Source: CAZCQP01 sp964500895
GTDB taxonomy: Bacteria; Bacillota; Clostridia; Lachnospirales; JAISER01
Reading direction: 5' to 3'
Assembly: GCA_964500895.1 (NCBI GenBank)
Contig: CAZCQP010000028.1
Coordinates: 1-37,507, forward strand
DNA length: 37,507 nucleotides
In this document: piece after piece, positions 1 to 8,607 of the stretch
How positions within the stretch are numbered: position 1 is the first letter of the stretch
How the letters are laid out: every line of letters starts with the position of its first letter
Notes under the pieces: generated by a model
What the model was told of the DNA's origin: nothing
Database searches by the model: none
The model's input: only the letters and a program-made list of their open reading frames with translations
Program-made: the position numbers and the translations under genes

Positions 1-75
1 CCCGGGTTGCCTAAAGTGCCTTCAGCAGAGAAAATTGACGTGGATGAAAACGGAAAGATTTCCGGGTTGTTTTAA
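1..75 (+). CDS. fhs: Formate--tetrahydrofolate ligase, C-terminal end (partial)
   Basis: Only the last 24 codons are in the window; the gene is cut by the left edge. The visible tail (PGLPKVPSAEKIDVDENG, then KISGLF and TAA) matches the very conserved C-terminus of formate-THF ligase, which makes 10-formyl-THF from formate, ATP and THF. The next two genes are fchA and folD, which carry out the following reduction steps of the same pathway. That context strongly supports the call despite the short sequence. The gap to fchA is 32 nt with no terminator, so they are probably co-transcribed. Confidence 0.85.
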   Translation, partial: PGLPKVPSAEKIDVDENGKISGLF

Positions 76-107
76 ATTTATTTTTAAAGAAGCAAAAGGA
101 GAAGTTT

Positions 108-737
108 ATGAATTTTACACAACAAAGCTGTGAAGCGTTTATAGACATTCTGGCTTCAAAAGCACCTGTTCCCGGCGGCGGCGGTGCGTCCGCCCTGGTG
201 GGGGCGGTAGGCATGGCTCTAGGTACCATGGTGGGCAGCCTGACCGTGGGCAAAAAGAAATATGCTGCTGTGGAAGCGGACGTGATTGCGCTGATGGAAA
301 AAGCCCGTGCGCTTCAGCAAGACTTCATTACACTGGTGGCTCGGGACGCAGAGGTATTTGAGCCCCTGTCTGTGGCTTACGGCCTGCCCAAGGAAACGCC
401 GGAGCAACAAGCCGAAAAGGCCCGGGTGATGGAAGCAGCCTTAAAAGAAGCTTGTGCCGTGCCCATGGAGATTATGGAAAAATGCTGTCAGGCCATTGAC
501 CTGCATGTGGCATTTGCCGAAAAAGGTTCTGCCATCGCCATCAGTGACGTAGGGGTGGGGGTGGCCTGCTGCAAGGCGGCGTTAATGGGGGCCAGCCTGA
601 ACGTGTTCATCAACACAAAGGCCATGGCAGATAAAGCCTATGCTGCCCAAACCAACGCCCAGGCCCAAGCCATGCTGGACAAATACACCGCCTTGGCGGA
701 TGCCGTTTATGCCGATGTGCGGAAACGGTTTGATTAA
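108..737 (+). CDS. fchA: Methenyltetrahydrofolate cyclohydrolase, FchA/formiminotransferase-cyclodeaminase family
   Basis: A 209-residue cytoplasmic protein of the cyclodeaminase/cyclohydrolase family, usual length for FchA. The family signature is near the N-terminus: a Pro-Gly-rich loop at residues 20-26 (PVPGGGG), followed by a hydrophobic Ala/Gly helix and TVGKKKY at 46-52. In this family the enzyme interconverts 10-formyl-THF and 5,10-methenyl-THF, or deaminates 5-formimino-THF. Its position between fhs and folD favours the cyclohydrolase role, with no sign of histidine-degradation genes. The start has a good AAGGAG site at 96-101, 6 nt before ATG. The adjacent FolD seems to lack cyclohydrolase residues, so this protein is probably the working cyclohydrolase (inference). 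Confidence 0.88.
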   Translation: MNFTQQSCEAFIDILASKAPVPGGGGASALVGAVGMALGTMVGSLTVGKKKYAAVEADVIALMEKARALQQDFITLVARDAEVFEPLSVAYGLPKETPEQQAEKARVMEAALKEACAVPMEIMEKCCQAIDLHVAFAEKGSAIAISDVGVGVACCKAALMGASLNVFINTKAMADKAYAAQTNAQAQAMLDKYTALADAVYADVRKRFD

Positions 738-762
738 TAGCATAGGAGGCTTTGAAGGTAGG

Positions 763-1617
763 ATGACCAAGTTATTAAAAGGTGCGGAGGTTACTGCCGC
801 TTTAAATGCCAAGCTGAAAGAACAAACGGAAACGCTGAAAGCCCAAGGTGTCACCCCTTGCCTGGCCATTGTGCGGGTAGGGGAACGTGGGGATGATGTG
901 GCTTACGAAAGAGGGGCCATGAAACGGTGCGAAACCATTGGTGTGGCGGTGCGTAACGTGGTGCTGGCCGCAGAAGCTTCCCAACAGGAACTGTTGGATG
1001 CACTTGAAGCTTTAAACCAAGACAAGGCTGTTCATGGGGTGCTGTTGTTCCGGCCACTGCCTAAGCACATGGACGACAACACTGTACGGCAAGCCCTTTG
1101 CCCAGAAAAAGACGTGGACGGCATCACGGACGGCTCTTTAGCCGGGGTTTTTGCCGGTACGGCCACAGGTTTCCCGCCATGTACTCCACAAGCGTGCATG
1201 GAAATTCTGGACCACTTTGGCATCGAACTCACCGGCAAAAAGGCCGTGGTGGTAGGCCGAAGCCTTGTAGTGGGCAAGCCCGCTGCTATGATGTTGCTGG
1301 GCAAAAATGCTACCGTCACTGTGTGTCATACCAAAACGGCAGACATGCCGGCCGTTTGCCGTGAAGCGGACGTGCTCATTGTGGCCGCAGGCCGGGCAGG
1401 GGTTGTGGACAAATCATACTTATCCTCGGGCCAGACGGTTATTGACGTGGGCATTAACGTGGATAAAGACGGCAACCTGTCTGGGGACGTGAACATGGCG
1501 GACGCCGACGGTTTGGTGGCTGCCATCACCCCGGTTCCAGGGGGCGTAGGCACTGTCACTACATCCGTGTTGGTGAAGCATGTGGTGCAGGCAGCGTTGA
1601 AACAGGTGCAGCCATAA
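763..1617 (+). CDS. folD: Methylenetetrahydrofolate dehydrogenase (FolD family), cyclohydrolase residues not conserved
   Basis: A 284-residue FolD-family protein, the usual length. The Rossmann part shows GRSLVVGKP (165-173), and the conserved PPCTP (138-142), KDVDG (116-120) and TPVPGGVG (256-263) are present. ATG 763 is chosen because the protein then begins like other FolD proteins; AGGAGG at 744-749 lies upstream with a rather long 13-nt spacing. Longer in-frame extensions run back into fchA. In the usual motif Y-x3-K-x-K, the catalytic Lys lies four residues after Tyr. Here Tyr48 is followed at +4 by Ala52. The usual VQLPLP segment reads LFRPLP (95-100), so the active-site Gln is Phe96. 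Loss of that Lys is known to abolish cyclohydrolase but spare dehydrogenase activity in FolD enzymes, so this is probably a monofunctional NAD(P)-dependent dehydrogenase working with FchA. Confidence 0.9.
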   Translation: MTKLLKGAEVTAALNAKLKEQTETLKAQGVTPCLAIVRVGERGDDVAYERGAMKRCETIGVAVRNVVLAAEASQQELLDALEALNQDKAVHGVLLFRPLPKHMDDNTVRQALCPEKDVDGITDGSLAGVFAGTATGFPPCTPQACMEILDHFGIELTGKKAVVVGRSLVVGKPAAMMLLGKNATVTVCHTKTADMPAVCREADVLIVAAGRAGVVDKSYLSSGQTVIDVGINVDKDGNLSGDVNMADADGLVAAITPVPGGVGTVTTSVLVKHVVQAALKQVQP

Positions 1618-1646
1618 GCATAGTAAGGCAATGGAGGTAGGTTAAA

Positions 1647-2003
1647 GTGAAAATTAATGATAACTTACAGGTGACGAGTGCGCAACAAAACCCTGAGATT
1701 GCATCCATTGACAAACAAATTGCGTATCTTGAAAAGAAAAAACAAGCGGTTCAAAAGAGCAAAACCACCGAAAACGGCAAAGTTACCCCTGCATCTGAAC
1801 GGGCTAACAGAGATGCCATACAGAAGGTTACCCAAGAGATTGAAAAGCAAATTCAAGCCTTAAAAGCGCAAAAACAAAGGCTTGAAACAAAAGAGGCTAT
1901 GAAGGAAAGTAAGAGCAAGGAACAGCAGGAAGAGGAAATGATTGCTGCTGAAGAGCTGAAAAGAATGGGTACAGTAGGTTTATATGTTGATGAACGTGTG
2001 TAG
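1647..2003 (+). CDS. FlxA-like small coiled-coil protein
   Basis: A 118-residue charged protein starting at GTG 1647, with GGAGGTAG at 1633-1640 upstream. About residues 18-105 are Lys/Glu/Gln-rich with heptad-like spacing, so an extended coiled coil is likely. There is no signal peptide or membrane segment. Composition and layout (a short disordered N-terminus, then a helix with repeated IDKQIAYLEKK-type heptads) resemble FlxA-like proteins, whose function is not defined but which sometimes accompany motility genes. It lies 29 nt after folD and just before a strong terminator, so it is probably the last gene of the fhs-fchA-folD transcript. I see no sigma-28 motif in front of it. The family assignment is tentative. 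Confidence 0.6.
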   Translation: MKINDNLQVTSAQQNPEIASIDKQIAYLEKKKQAVQKSKTTENGKVTPASERANRDAIQKVTQEIEKQIQALKAQKQRLETKEAMKESKSKEQQEEEMIAAEELKRMGTVGLYVDERV

Positions 2004-2052
2004 CAAAAAGCATGGGGAACTTTTTATGATAAAAGTTCTCCATGCTTTTTTA
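2004..2052. terminator. Bidirectional intrinsic terminator between flxA-like gene and aroEK
   Basis: A near-perfect stem of about 19 bp with one G-U pair: the left arm AAAAGCATGGGGAACTTTT pairs with AAAAGTTCTCCATGCTTTT around a 6-nt loop. It is bordered by A-runs on the left and T-runs on the right, so it should end transcription from both convergent units. Confidence 0.85.
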
Positions 2053-3255
2053 TAGCGCCGCTATGATGTGTTCAAAAACTTCTCGCACATTACCCTCAAC
2101 TTGAATACATACATCGCACATTTGTGTATATATGGGGTAGCGGGTGCTGTACAGTGCATTTAAGTTGGTGGAAAGGGGGCGGCCTTCTGTGGCCAGCAGT
2201 TCAAGGGGCCTGTCCAGAAACACCACAAAGCCGTTTTGCTTCATGGCCATCCGGTTTTCCGGCAAAAGCACGCTGCCCCCGCCGGTGGCGATCACTTGTC
2301 CGGTTTGCTTGGCCACTTGAGCGACCACTTCCTTTTCAATTTCCCGGAAATGGGCCTCCCCGTGGGTGGTGATAAATTCCGAGGGGGAATGCCCGGTTTG
2401 CACCTGAATGCATTCATCAGTGTCCACAAAGGCAAGCCCCAAGGTTTGGGCCAGCATTTGCCCAAAGGTGGTCTTCCCACAGCCAGGCATCCCCACCAGC
2501 ACCACATTGCGCATCTGTTTTTGCACTTCGGTTAAAATCTGTTCCATGGTTGCTTCGTCTACGTCCACCCCGAAAAATAACCCATGGGCATAAGCCGCCT
2601 GTGCCACCAGCATAGACAAGCCATTGGTGTGGGGAATGCCCCGCTCCGCAGCTGCCAGGGTGAGGGCAGTTTTTAGTGGGTTGTAAATCACGTCCACCAC
2701 CCCTTCTAAACAAGGGAAGCTTTCCAGGCTTACCGGGGCGTCCAGGTTACGGGGGTACATGCCCACGGGGGTGGTGTTAATGAGTATTTGGGCATCGGCG
2801 TGATTGGCCAAGTTGTCATAATTGTGGGCACCTTGCCGGGAAACTTTAATCACTTCACCGGCTCCTTCGTCCGCCGCCACGCAAGCAGCAGTTTTGGAGG
2901 TGCCCCCGCTGCCTAAAATGACCACCTTTTTGCCTTTTAAAGCAATGGCCGCTCGCCGAAGCATGTATAAAAACCCGGCATAATCTGTGTTATGGCCGAA
3001 AAGCTGCCCGTCCTTGTGCACAATGGTGTTCACGCAGCCAATGCGCTGGGCTTCCGGGGACAAAGTGCAGTAAGGCATCACCCGTTCTTTATAAGGAATG
3101 GTTACGTTTATGCCTTGAAAGCCGCTTGTTTCCATAAAAGCGGGCAAATTTTCAGGCGCAATTTCCTTGAGCGTGTACGCCTGGTTGCCCAGCAGGTTGT
3201 GAATCACCTTGGAATAGCTGTGTCCCAGCTTTTCCCCAATGAGACCGTATGTCAT
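2050..3255 (-). CDS. aroEK: Shikimate dehydrogenase / shikimate kinase fusion
   Basis: A 401-residue two-domain protein. Residues 1-247 are shikimate dehydrogenase (AroE): SYSK near residue 15, NVTIPYK (50-56), NTDYAGF, the nucleotide loop GSGGTSKT (115-122) and NTTPVGMYP. Residues 248-401 are shikimate kinase: a fresh MRNVVLVG start, Walker A GMPGCGKT (255-262), DTDECI and GGGSVL. Together they convert 3-dehydroshikimate to shikimate 3-phosphate. ATG 3255 is preferred because its ATGA overlaps the pheA stop, as at most junctions of this operon; an in-frame GTG at 3270 would add five residues. It is the last gene of the operon, closed by the terminator at 2004-2052. AroE-AroK fusions occur in other bacteria but are not the usual arrangement. 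Confidence 0.93.
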   Translation of the reverse strand: MTYGLIGEKLGHSYSKVIHNLLGNQAYTLKEIAPENLPAFMETSGFQGINVTIPYKERVMPYCTLSPEAQRIGCVNTIVHKDGQLFGHNTDYAGFLYMLRRAAIALKGKKVVILGSGGTSKTAACVAADEGAGEVIKVSRQGAHNYDNLANHADAQILINTTPVGMYPRNLDAPVSLESFPCLEGVVDVIYNPLKTALTLAAAERGIPHTNGLSMLVAQAAYAHGLFFGVDVDEATMEQILTEVQKQMRNVVLVGMPGCGKTTFGQMLAQTLGLAFVDTDECIQVQTGHSPSEFITTHGEAHFREIEKEVVAQVAKQTGQVIATGGGSVLLPENRMAMKQNGFVVFLDRPLELLATEGRPLSTNLNALYSTRYPIYTQMCDVCIQVEGNVREVFEHIIAAL

Positions 3256-4388
3256 AGCTCTGAATAACACCCCAGGAATACAAACTTTTCCACGCCGTTT
3301 TCTAGCTGTGAAAAGATGTTATACACCCCGTCATCGTAAACGGAAATGTCCAAGTCAAAATAAAACATAAATTCAAAGTCTTTGTCTGGCAGCGGGCGGC
3401 TTTCCAGCTTGGTCAGGTTAATGCCCAGCGCCGCAAACTTGGCCATCAAGTGGTACAGCGCCCCGGGTTTGTGGGGAATGGTCATCATCAAGCTGATGCG
3501 TTTCGCTCCCGGGTAAATTTCCAGCTGCTTGGAAATGCAAATGAACTTGGTGTAGTTGTTTTCGCTGTTTTGAATTTTATCGTGAATCACTTCTAAATTG
3601 TAAAGCTCGGCGCAACCGATGCCGGAAATGGCTGCCACCCCTTCTTCTTGGGAATCGAACACCATTTTGGCGGCAATGGCTGTGTTTTCGCAAGGCTCAA
3701 TGCGCACTTTTTGTTCTTTCAAAAACTCGCTGCATTGGGCCAGCGCTTGTTCGTGGGAATAAATCACTTTAATGTCTGAAAGCTTTGTGCCCGGCTTAGC
3801 CAGGAGCACGTGGTTAATTTTAACCTTCACACTGCGCACAATGTGGAAATGGTGCTTTTTCATCAGGTCGTAGGCTTCGGTCACAGAGCCGTGGAGGCTG
3901 TTTTCAATGGGCAGAATGCCGTACTTGCACAGCCCTTTATCCACTGCATTGAACACGCCGTTGAAGTTGTTGAAATACATAATGGAGGGGCGGCTGAACA
4001 GCTTTTCACAAGCCAGCATGGAGTTGGAACCTTCCATGCCCTGGCAAGCCACCACAGCGCTTTTTGGGAACAAGTCTGGGGTTTCCGCCACGGCTGTTTT
4101 AATGGCCTCTGCCGTATTGGAAGGTGCCCCCATCACCACAGACTGGTGGGTGCGGGACAAATCGAACAGAATGGAAAATAAAATTTTGGTGTACCCGGCC
4201 ATGGCATCATCTTGCTCTTTGGTCACCCGGTCAATAATTTCCCGTTCTCTGGCCGTGTTTAAAATGGGCAGGTTCTGGGATTTCTTAAATTCTGCCACCT
4301 GGGTGGCCACCGCCAGCCGCTGTTCAAACAGGCGGCAAATGTCGTTGTCAATGGTATCAATCTGGTTGCGCAGTTCCTCTAAATTCAT
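3252..4388 (-). CDS. pheA: Bifunctional chorismate mutase / prephenate dehydratase
   Basis: 378 residues in three parts. Residues 1 to about 90 are an AroQ-type chorismate mutase helix bundle (LEELRNQIDTIDNDI). Residues from about 105 to 285 are the prephenate dehydratase domain, with NSLHGSV (163-169) and NYTKF (278-282). Residues from about 297 onward are an ACT domain with ESRP (329-332), the phenylalanine-sensing motif. The protein makes phenylpyruvate and is expected to be feedback-inhibited by Phe. ATG 4388 has AGGAGG 9 nt upstream and an ATGA overlap with the aroC stop; longer in-frame N-terminal sequence is just aroC read in another frame. The stop overlaps aroEK by ATGA, suggesting translational coupling. 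Confidence 0.94.
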   Translation of the reverse strand: MNLEELRNQIDTIDNDICRLFEQRLAVATQVAEFKKSQNLPILNTAREREIIDRVTKEQDDAMAGYTKILFSILFDLSRTHQSVVMGAPSNTAEAIKTAVAETPDLFPKSAVVACQGMEGSNSMLACEKLFSRPSIMYFNNFNGVFNAVDKGLCKYGILPIENSLHGSVTEAYDLMKKHHFHIVRSVKVKINHVLLAKPGTKLSDIKVIYSHEQALAQCSEFLKEQKVRIEPCENTAIAAKMVFDSQEEGVAAISGIGCAELYNLEVIHDKIQNSENNYTKFICISKQLEIYPGAKRISLMMTIPHKPGALYHLMAKFAALGINLTKLESRPLPDKDFEFMFYFDLDISVYDDGVYNIFSQLENGVEKFVFLGCYSEL

Positions 4389-5470
4389 AAGGTTGCTCCT
4401 CCTAATAAAATGTCGCAAATCACACAAGCCGCCAAAGCGGTGACGCAAGGCACTGCCCGGGGCACAATGCACGGGTCGTGTCGGCCTTCAATCTGCAATT
4501 GGGTATCGGCTTTGGTTTCCAGGTTCACCGTTTCCTGTGGCTGGAAAATGGACGGGGTGGGTTTAAAGGCTGTTTGAAACACAATGGGCATTCCGTTTGA
4601 AATGCCACCCTGAACCCCGCCGGAATGGTTGGTTTTGGTTTTCACCTGGCCATTTTCCATGCAAAAGGGGTCGTTGCAGGTGCTGCCGGTCATGGCGGCG
4701 GCCGCAAATCCAGCCCCGAAGGACACGCCCTTCACCGCCGGAATGCCGAACAGCCCGTAAGCCAGCCGCCCTTCAATGGTGTCAAACATAGGGTCTCCGT
4801 ACCCAGCAGGCAAACCGATGATGGCCGTTTCCACCACGCCACCCAGGGAATCCCCTTGGTTGGCGGCCTGTTCCATGGCTTGCACCATGGCTTCCCCGGC
4901 CTGTGGATTGAGCACAGGGAAACCTTCTTCCAACTGCTTCAGTTGGTGACGGCTTACCTTAACGCTGTCAAAAGGTTCATCTTGCACGTTACCTACAGAC
5001 AAAATGTGTGCGCCAATGAAAATGCCCCGCCGTTCAAGGATTTGCTGGCACACAGCCCCGGCAAAGCACAAAGGCAACGTGAGCCTGCCGGAAAAATGCC
5101 CGCCTCCACGGATGTCATGAAAGCCGTGGTGCTTGATGGCGGCGGTATAGTCCGCATGGGAAGGCCTGGGGGTGATTTTCAGCCCGGAATAATCTTTGCT
5201 TTTGGTATCTTTATTTTCAAATAGGGCGCAAAGGGGTGCGCCGCATGTAACGTTATCCACCAGCCCGCTGATGACGTTTGGCTGGTCTGTTTCTTTTCTA
5301 GCGGTGGAGTAACGGTTTTTTCCCCCCGCACGCCTTTGGAGGAAAGCATTAATTCGCTCAAAATCCAAGGTTTCACCGGCGGGCAGGCCGTCAATCACCA
5401 CCCCCAGCCCATCTGAATGGGACTGTCCGAAAATTTGTATCCGTACTTTATTCCCCAGCATGGACGACAT
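4385..5470 (-). CDS. aroC: Chorismate synthase
   Basis: 361 residues, the usual length. It converts EPSP to chorismate using reduced FMN. The N-terminal signature is present as GQSHSDGLG (15-23) with His18, followed by IDGLPAG, then RRAGGKNRYSTARKETD and the RGGGHFSGR segment. The last matches the clostridial variant of the Arg-rich signature rather than the RGGGRSSAR of enterobacteria. Near the C-terminus IEGRHDPCIVPRAVP is the expected GRHDPC motif. Start ATG 5470 has GGGAGGTG about 9 nt upstream. The gene overlaps the end of aroA by 23 nt, the only junction in the operon that is not a 4-nt ATGA overlap. Confidence 0.95.
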   Translation of the reverse strand: MSSMLGNKVRIQIFGQSHSDGLGVVIDGLPAGETLDFERINAFLQRRAGGKNRYSTARKETDQPNVISGLVDNVTCGAPLCALFENKDTKSKDYSGLKITPRPSHADYTAAIKHHGFHDIRGGGHFSGRLTLPLCFAGAVCQQILERRGIFIGAHILSVGNVQDEPFDSVKVSRHQLKQLEEGFPVLNPQAGEAMVQAMEQAANQGDSLGGVVETAIIGLPAGYGDPMFDTIEGRLAYGLFGIPAVKGVSFGAGFAAAAMTGSTCNDPFCMENGQVKTKTNHSGGVQGGISNGMPIVFQTAFKPTPSIFQPQETVNLETKADTQLQIEGRHDPCIVPRAVPCVTALAACVICDILLGGATL

Positions 5471-6737
5471 GGTCTACCACACCTCCCATCAGTTGCAAAT
5501 CTTCAAAAAAGCCGGGGTAAGACTTGTTCACCGCTTCTGCCCCATGTATGACCACAGGGTTTGCACAGCCGGATGCTGCAATGGCCAAGGCCATTACAAT
5601 GCGGTGGTCGCCGTAGCCTTGGGCCTCGCCACCGGCCAGCTTTTCCTTGCCCCGGATGATCAGGCCGTCATCGGTCATGGTAATGTCCGCACCAAGGGCG
5701 GTTAAGGCATCGTGGGTGGTTTGAATGCGGTTACTTTCCTTTATCTTTAAGCGGCTGCCGTTTATAATGCGGGTTTCCCCTTTGGAAAGGGCTGCCACGG
5801 AGGCCAGACAAGGTACCAAGTCCGGGATTTGAGCCACATCTATGGTGATGCCCGTTAATGGGGCTTGCTTTACGGTAAAGGCATCTTGTTGAGCAGTCAC
5901 GTTAGCACCAAAGGCTTCCAGCAGGGGCACAATGGCTTTGTCTCCTTGGGAAGCATCTGGTCTTAAACCAGTGAGGGTTACATCGCCCCCAACAGCCCCC
6001 ATGGCCAGCACAAACGCCCCGTTGGACCAATCCCCTTGAATGTCCAGCAATTCCGGTGAAACGTAACACTGGCCACCTTTCACCAGAAAGCCGTTGGCTT
6101 CTTTTTCAATGGCAACGCCAAACTGGGCCAGTGTTTCCAGCGTAATGTCCACATAAGGGGCGGATTCCAGCGGGGAAGTGAGCACAATCCGGCTGTCCCC
6201 GGCCAGCAAGGGCAGGGCGAACAACAGCCCGGAAATAAACTGGGAGCTTACGTTGCCTTCCATCCGGTATTCCCCTGGCTGTAAAGCGCCGGTCACGGTA
6301 AAAGGCATGGCTTCCCCTTGAAAAGTACAGCCTTTTTGCTCCATTTCCCGGCGCAAGGGGGTGAGGGGCCGGGTGGGCAGCTTGCCTTTGCCCGTCATGG
6401 TGAACTGTGGAGCAACAGAAGCGGCTACCGGCAGCAAAAACCGGGCGGTGGAGCCGCTTTCGTTGCAGTCCAGCACAAAGGGTTCCCGGCTTTTGTTTGC
6501 ATCCATGGGTTCCACCAGCAGCCGGATAAGCCCGTTGGCTTCTTCTTGGCGGATGGTGCAGCCCATGGCTTTCAGGCAGTTCATGGTGGCCACAATGTCC
6601 TCGGACAATATGTTCAAGGTAATGGTTGTGGCTTTATCTGCCAGACCGGCGGCAATGAGCGCCCGGTGTGCGCAGGATTTAGAGGAAATGGCCCGCAACC
6701 GGCCTTTTAAGGGGGAGGGGGTTACTTTCACGGTCAT
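5448..6737 (-). CDS. aroA: 3-phosphoshikimate 1-carboxyvinyltransferase (EPSP synthase)
   Basis: 429 residues, normal for the family. It joins PEP to shikimate 3-phosphate. Visible substrate-binding elements are SSKSCAHR (18-25, the KS..R motif), CNESGSTARFLLP (91-103), RPLTPL (123-128), a KESNR segment late in the protein (usually KESDR) and YGDHRIVMALA near residue 370. The ESGST form is the one seen in Firmicutes-type enzymes rather than the NAGTAMRP form; that class difference is associated with glyphosate tolerance, which cannot be judged here. The start ATG 6737 forms ATGA with the aroB stop, with CGGAGGGG upstream inside aroB. Confidence 0.95.
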   Translation of the reverse strand: MTVKVTPSPLKGRLRAISSKSCAHRALIAAGLADKATTITLNILSEDIVATMNCLKAMGCTIRQEEANGLIRLLVEPMDANKSREPFVLDCNESGSTARFLLPVAASVAPQFTMTGKGKLPTRPLTPLRREMEQKGCTFQGEAMPFTVTGALQPGEYRMEGNVSSQFISGLLFALPLLAGDSRIVLTSPLESAPYVDITLETLAQFGVAIEKEANGFLVKGGQCYVSPELLDIQGDWSNGAFVLAMGAVGGDVTLTGLRPDASQGDKAIVPLLEAFGANVTAQQDAFTVKQAPLTGITIDVAQIPDLVPCLASVAALSKGETRIINGSRLKIKESNRIQTTHDALTALGADITMTDDGLIIRGKEKLAGGEAQGYGDHRIVMALAIAASGCANPVVIHGAEAVNKSYPGFFEDLQLMGGVVDHVVHAGE

Positions 6738-7780
6738 AATACCCCTCCGATCAACGCTTCAAAGGCGTCCATGGCCATAGGCTTTACGTATGCACTGCCG
6801 ATTTTCCCCGGCAACACCACATGCAGCTTGCTTCCCGCCCGCTTTTTGTCCGACATGGCCATGGCTGCCAGTTCTTGTGCCCCATAGGGGGAAACGGTGG
6901 GAAGGTTGTATTTTTCTAAAAGAGCTTTCAGGCGGGGGGCAAAAGGTTCTGCCACCAACCCTTCCTTTTCGGCCGCTTGGGTAATGGCCATCATGCCCAT
7001 GGCCACTGCCTGGCCGTGGGAAATGGCAAAATCACTTAACGCCTCAATGCCATGGCCCAGGGTGTGACCAAAGTTCAGCAAACGGCGCAGGCCGGTGTCG
7101 AACTCGTCCACTTCCACAATGCGGGCTTTAATGGCCACGCACCGGGCGCAGATGTCACTGATATCCTGTGCGCCTGTTTCCAGTGCTTCAAACAGTTCAG
7201 CGTCCTGAATGATCCCATATTTAATCACTTCCGCCATGCCATCGGCAAAAACAGAGGGGGGCAGGGTGCTGAAGGTGGCGGTGTCGCAAAACACCCCCAA
7301 AGGCTGATGGAATGCACCGGCCAAGTTTTTCCCGGCTTTTAAATCCACCGCTGTTTTGCCCCCAACGGAAGCATCCACGGCTGCCAGCAGGGTGGTAGGC
7401 ATTTGCACCACCCCCATGCCCCGGCGGTAAATGGCGGCCGTAAAGCCGGTTAAGTCCCCAATAACACCGCCACCCAATGCCACCAGCAAGTCGGTGTTGG
7501 TCAGATGTTTCTCTGCCAGAAACTCCAACAGGGCATTGACGGTGTCCATGGTTTTGGACTGTTCACCGCTGGGAATGACGTAAGGGGTAGGCTCAAAACC
7601 CATTGCTTGCAGGCTGTCCATGGTTTTTTGGCCGTACAGAGGGAACACGTTGTCATCGCTTACCAGCACAACACGGCAAGGCGCATGTACCTCTTTGAAT
7701 AATGCCCCTGCATCCAAGTTTTCGCCAATAACCACCTCATAAGATGCGGAAGCGGTTACCCGTACCCGTTGTGGCATCAT
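6734..7780 (-). CDS. aroB: 3-dehydroquinate synthase
   Basis: 348 residues. It is an NAD- and metal-dependent enzyme that makes 3-dehydroquinate from DAHP, the second step of the shikimate pathway. Conserved blocks are IPSGEQSK, GGGVIGDLTGF, then RG followed by QMPTTLLAAVDASVGGKT, then GKNLAGAFHQP, and FADGMAEVIKYG. The metal-ligand histidines lie in NFGHTLGHGIE and ISHGQAVAMGM. The start is ATGATG at 7780, overlapping the tyrA stop as ATGA, with AAGGAGATGG about 9 nt upstream. The next ATG, one codon later, is an equally possible start. Confidence 0.95.
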   Translation of the reverse strand: MMPQRVRVTASASYEVVIGENLDAGALFKEVHAPCRVVLVSDDNVFPLYGQKTMDSLQAMGFEPTPYVIPSGEQSKTMDTVNALLEFLAEKHLTNTDLLVALGGGVIGDLTGFTAAIYRRGMGVVQMPTTLLAAVDASVGGKTAVDLKAGKNLAGAFHQPLGVFCDTATFSTLPPSVFADGMAEVIKYGIIQDAELFEALETGAQDISDICARCVAIKARIVEVDEFDTGLRRLLNFGHTLGHGIEALSDFAISHGQAVAMGMMAITQAAEKEGLVAEPFAPRLKALLEKYNLPTVSPYGAQELAAMAMSDKKRAGSKLHVVLPGKIGSAYVKPMAMDAFEALIGGVL

Positions 7781-8607
7781 ACACCCATCTCCTTCAATAG
7801 CCGGCCTTCTTTTAAAAGGCCTTTCATGCGCTCTGCATCCCCGGTTTCCAGCGCCTGTTTATACAGGTACAGGGCGTGGAGCAGCCGGTTGGTTTCAATG
7901 AGCAAGTTCTCTCGGTTTTCAAAGAAAAGTTCTGTCCACATGGTTTCGTTCAGCTTGGCCACCCGGGTTAAATCTTTGTAACTGCCGGCAGACATGCCGG
8001 TATGGTTTCGGGCAGTTTCGCTTTTAATGTAGGCGTTGGACACAATGTGGGCCAGCTGGGAGGTATAGGCAATCACCCGGTCGTGGTCTGCGGCAGAGGT
8101 GATTTTCACAGAGCCAAACCCAATGGCAAAGAAGAAAGCTTCCAGTTCGTGAAGGGCTTCATGGTCTGTGAAAGGGTCCAGGCACAAAATCATGCTGGCG
8201 TTTTGAAACAGCCCTTCTGTGGCGTTTTCAAAGCCGGAACGCTCAATGCCCGCCATGGGGTGGCCGCCGACAAAGCGTACGCCCTGGGCGTGTGCCAAGG
8301 GGGAAATTTCGTTGCAAATGTTGGCTTTCACCCCGGCGCAATCCACCACAATGGCAGATTTTTTAAACAGGTGCAGATGATTCTTCACATAATCCATCAC
8401 GGCGGTAGGGTACAGTGCCACAATGACGATGTCGCACGCTGGCAATGTTTCCTCGGTTAAAGCACCGTCTATGAAAGGCTGGGCTTGTTCCATAACGCTT
8501 GGGTCTGTGTCAAAGCCGTATACAGCACTGGCCGCCCCATGGGCTTTAATGGCTTTTAACATGGAGCCCCCAATAAGCCCTAGCCCTGCTAGGCCAATGG
8601 TTTTCAT
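7777..8607 (-). CDS. tyrA: Prephenate dehydrogenase
   Basis: 276 residues. It oxidatively decarboxylates prephenate to 4-hydroxyphenylpyruvate, the tyrosine branch. The N-terminal Rossmann fold has GLGLIGG (8-14). GGHPMAG and the ADHDRVIAYTSQLAHI helix carry the conserved His residues of TyrA proteins. There is no chorismate mutase or ACT domain, so feedback control by Tyr, if any, does not come through an obvious regulatory domain. ATG 8607 has GGAGGG 5 nt upstream and forms ATGA with the aroF stop; five extra in-frame codons upstream have no ribosome site of their own. Confidence 0.93.
   Translation of the reverse strand: MKTIGLAGLGLIGGSMLKAIKAHGAASAVYGFDTDPSVMEQAQPFIDGALTEETLPACDIVIVALYPTAVMDYVKNHLHLFKKSAIVVDCAGVKANICNEISPLAHAQGVRFVGGHPMAGIERSGFENATEGLFQNASMILCLDPFTDHEALHELEAFFFAIGFGSVKITSAADHDRVIAYTSQLAHIVSNAYIKSETARNHTGMSAGSYKDLTRVAKLNETMWTELFFENRENLLIETNRLLHALYLYKQALETGDAERMKGLLKEGRLLKEMGV

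Noticed and set aside
640..762. Earlier in-frame start for folD
   Set aside because: The extension is fchA read in another frame; the protein from ATG 763 has exactly the family length.
1560..1646. Sigma-28 promoter before the FlxA-like gene
   Set aside because: Only a poor GCCATAA match exists and no correctly spaced -35, so read-through from folD is more likely.
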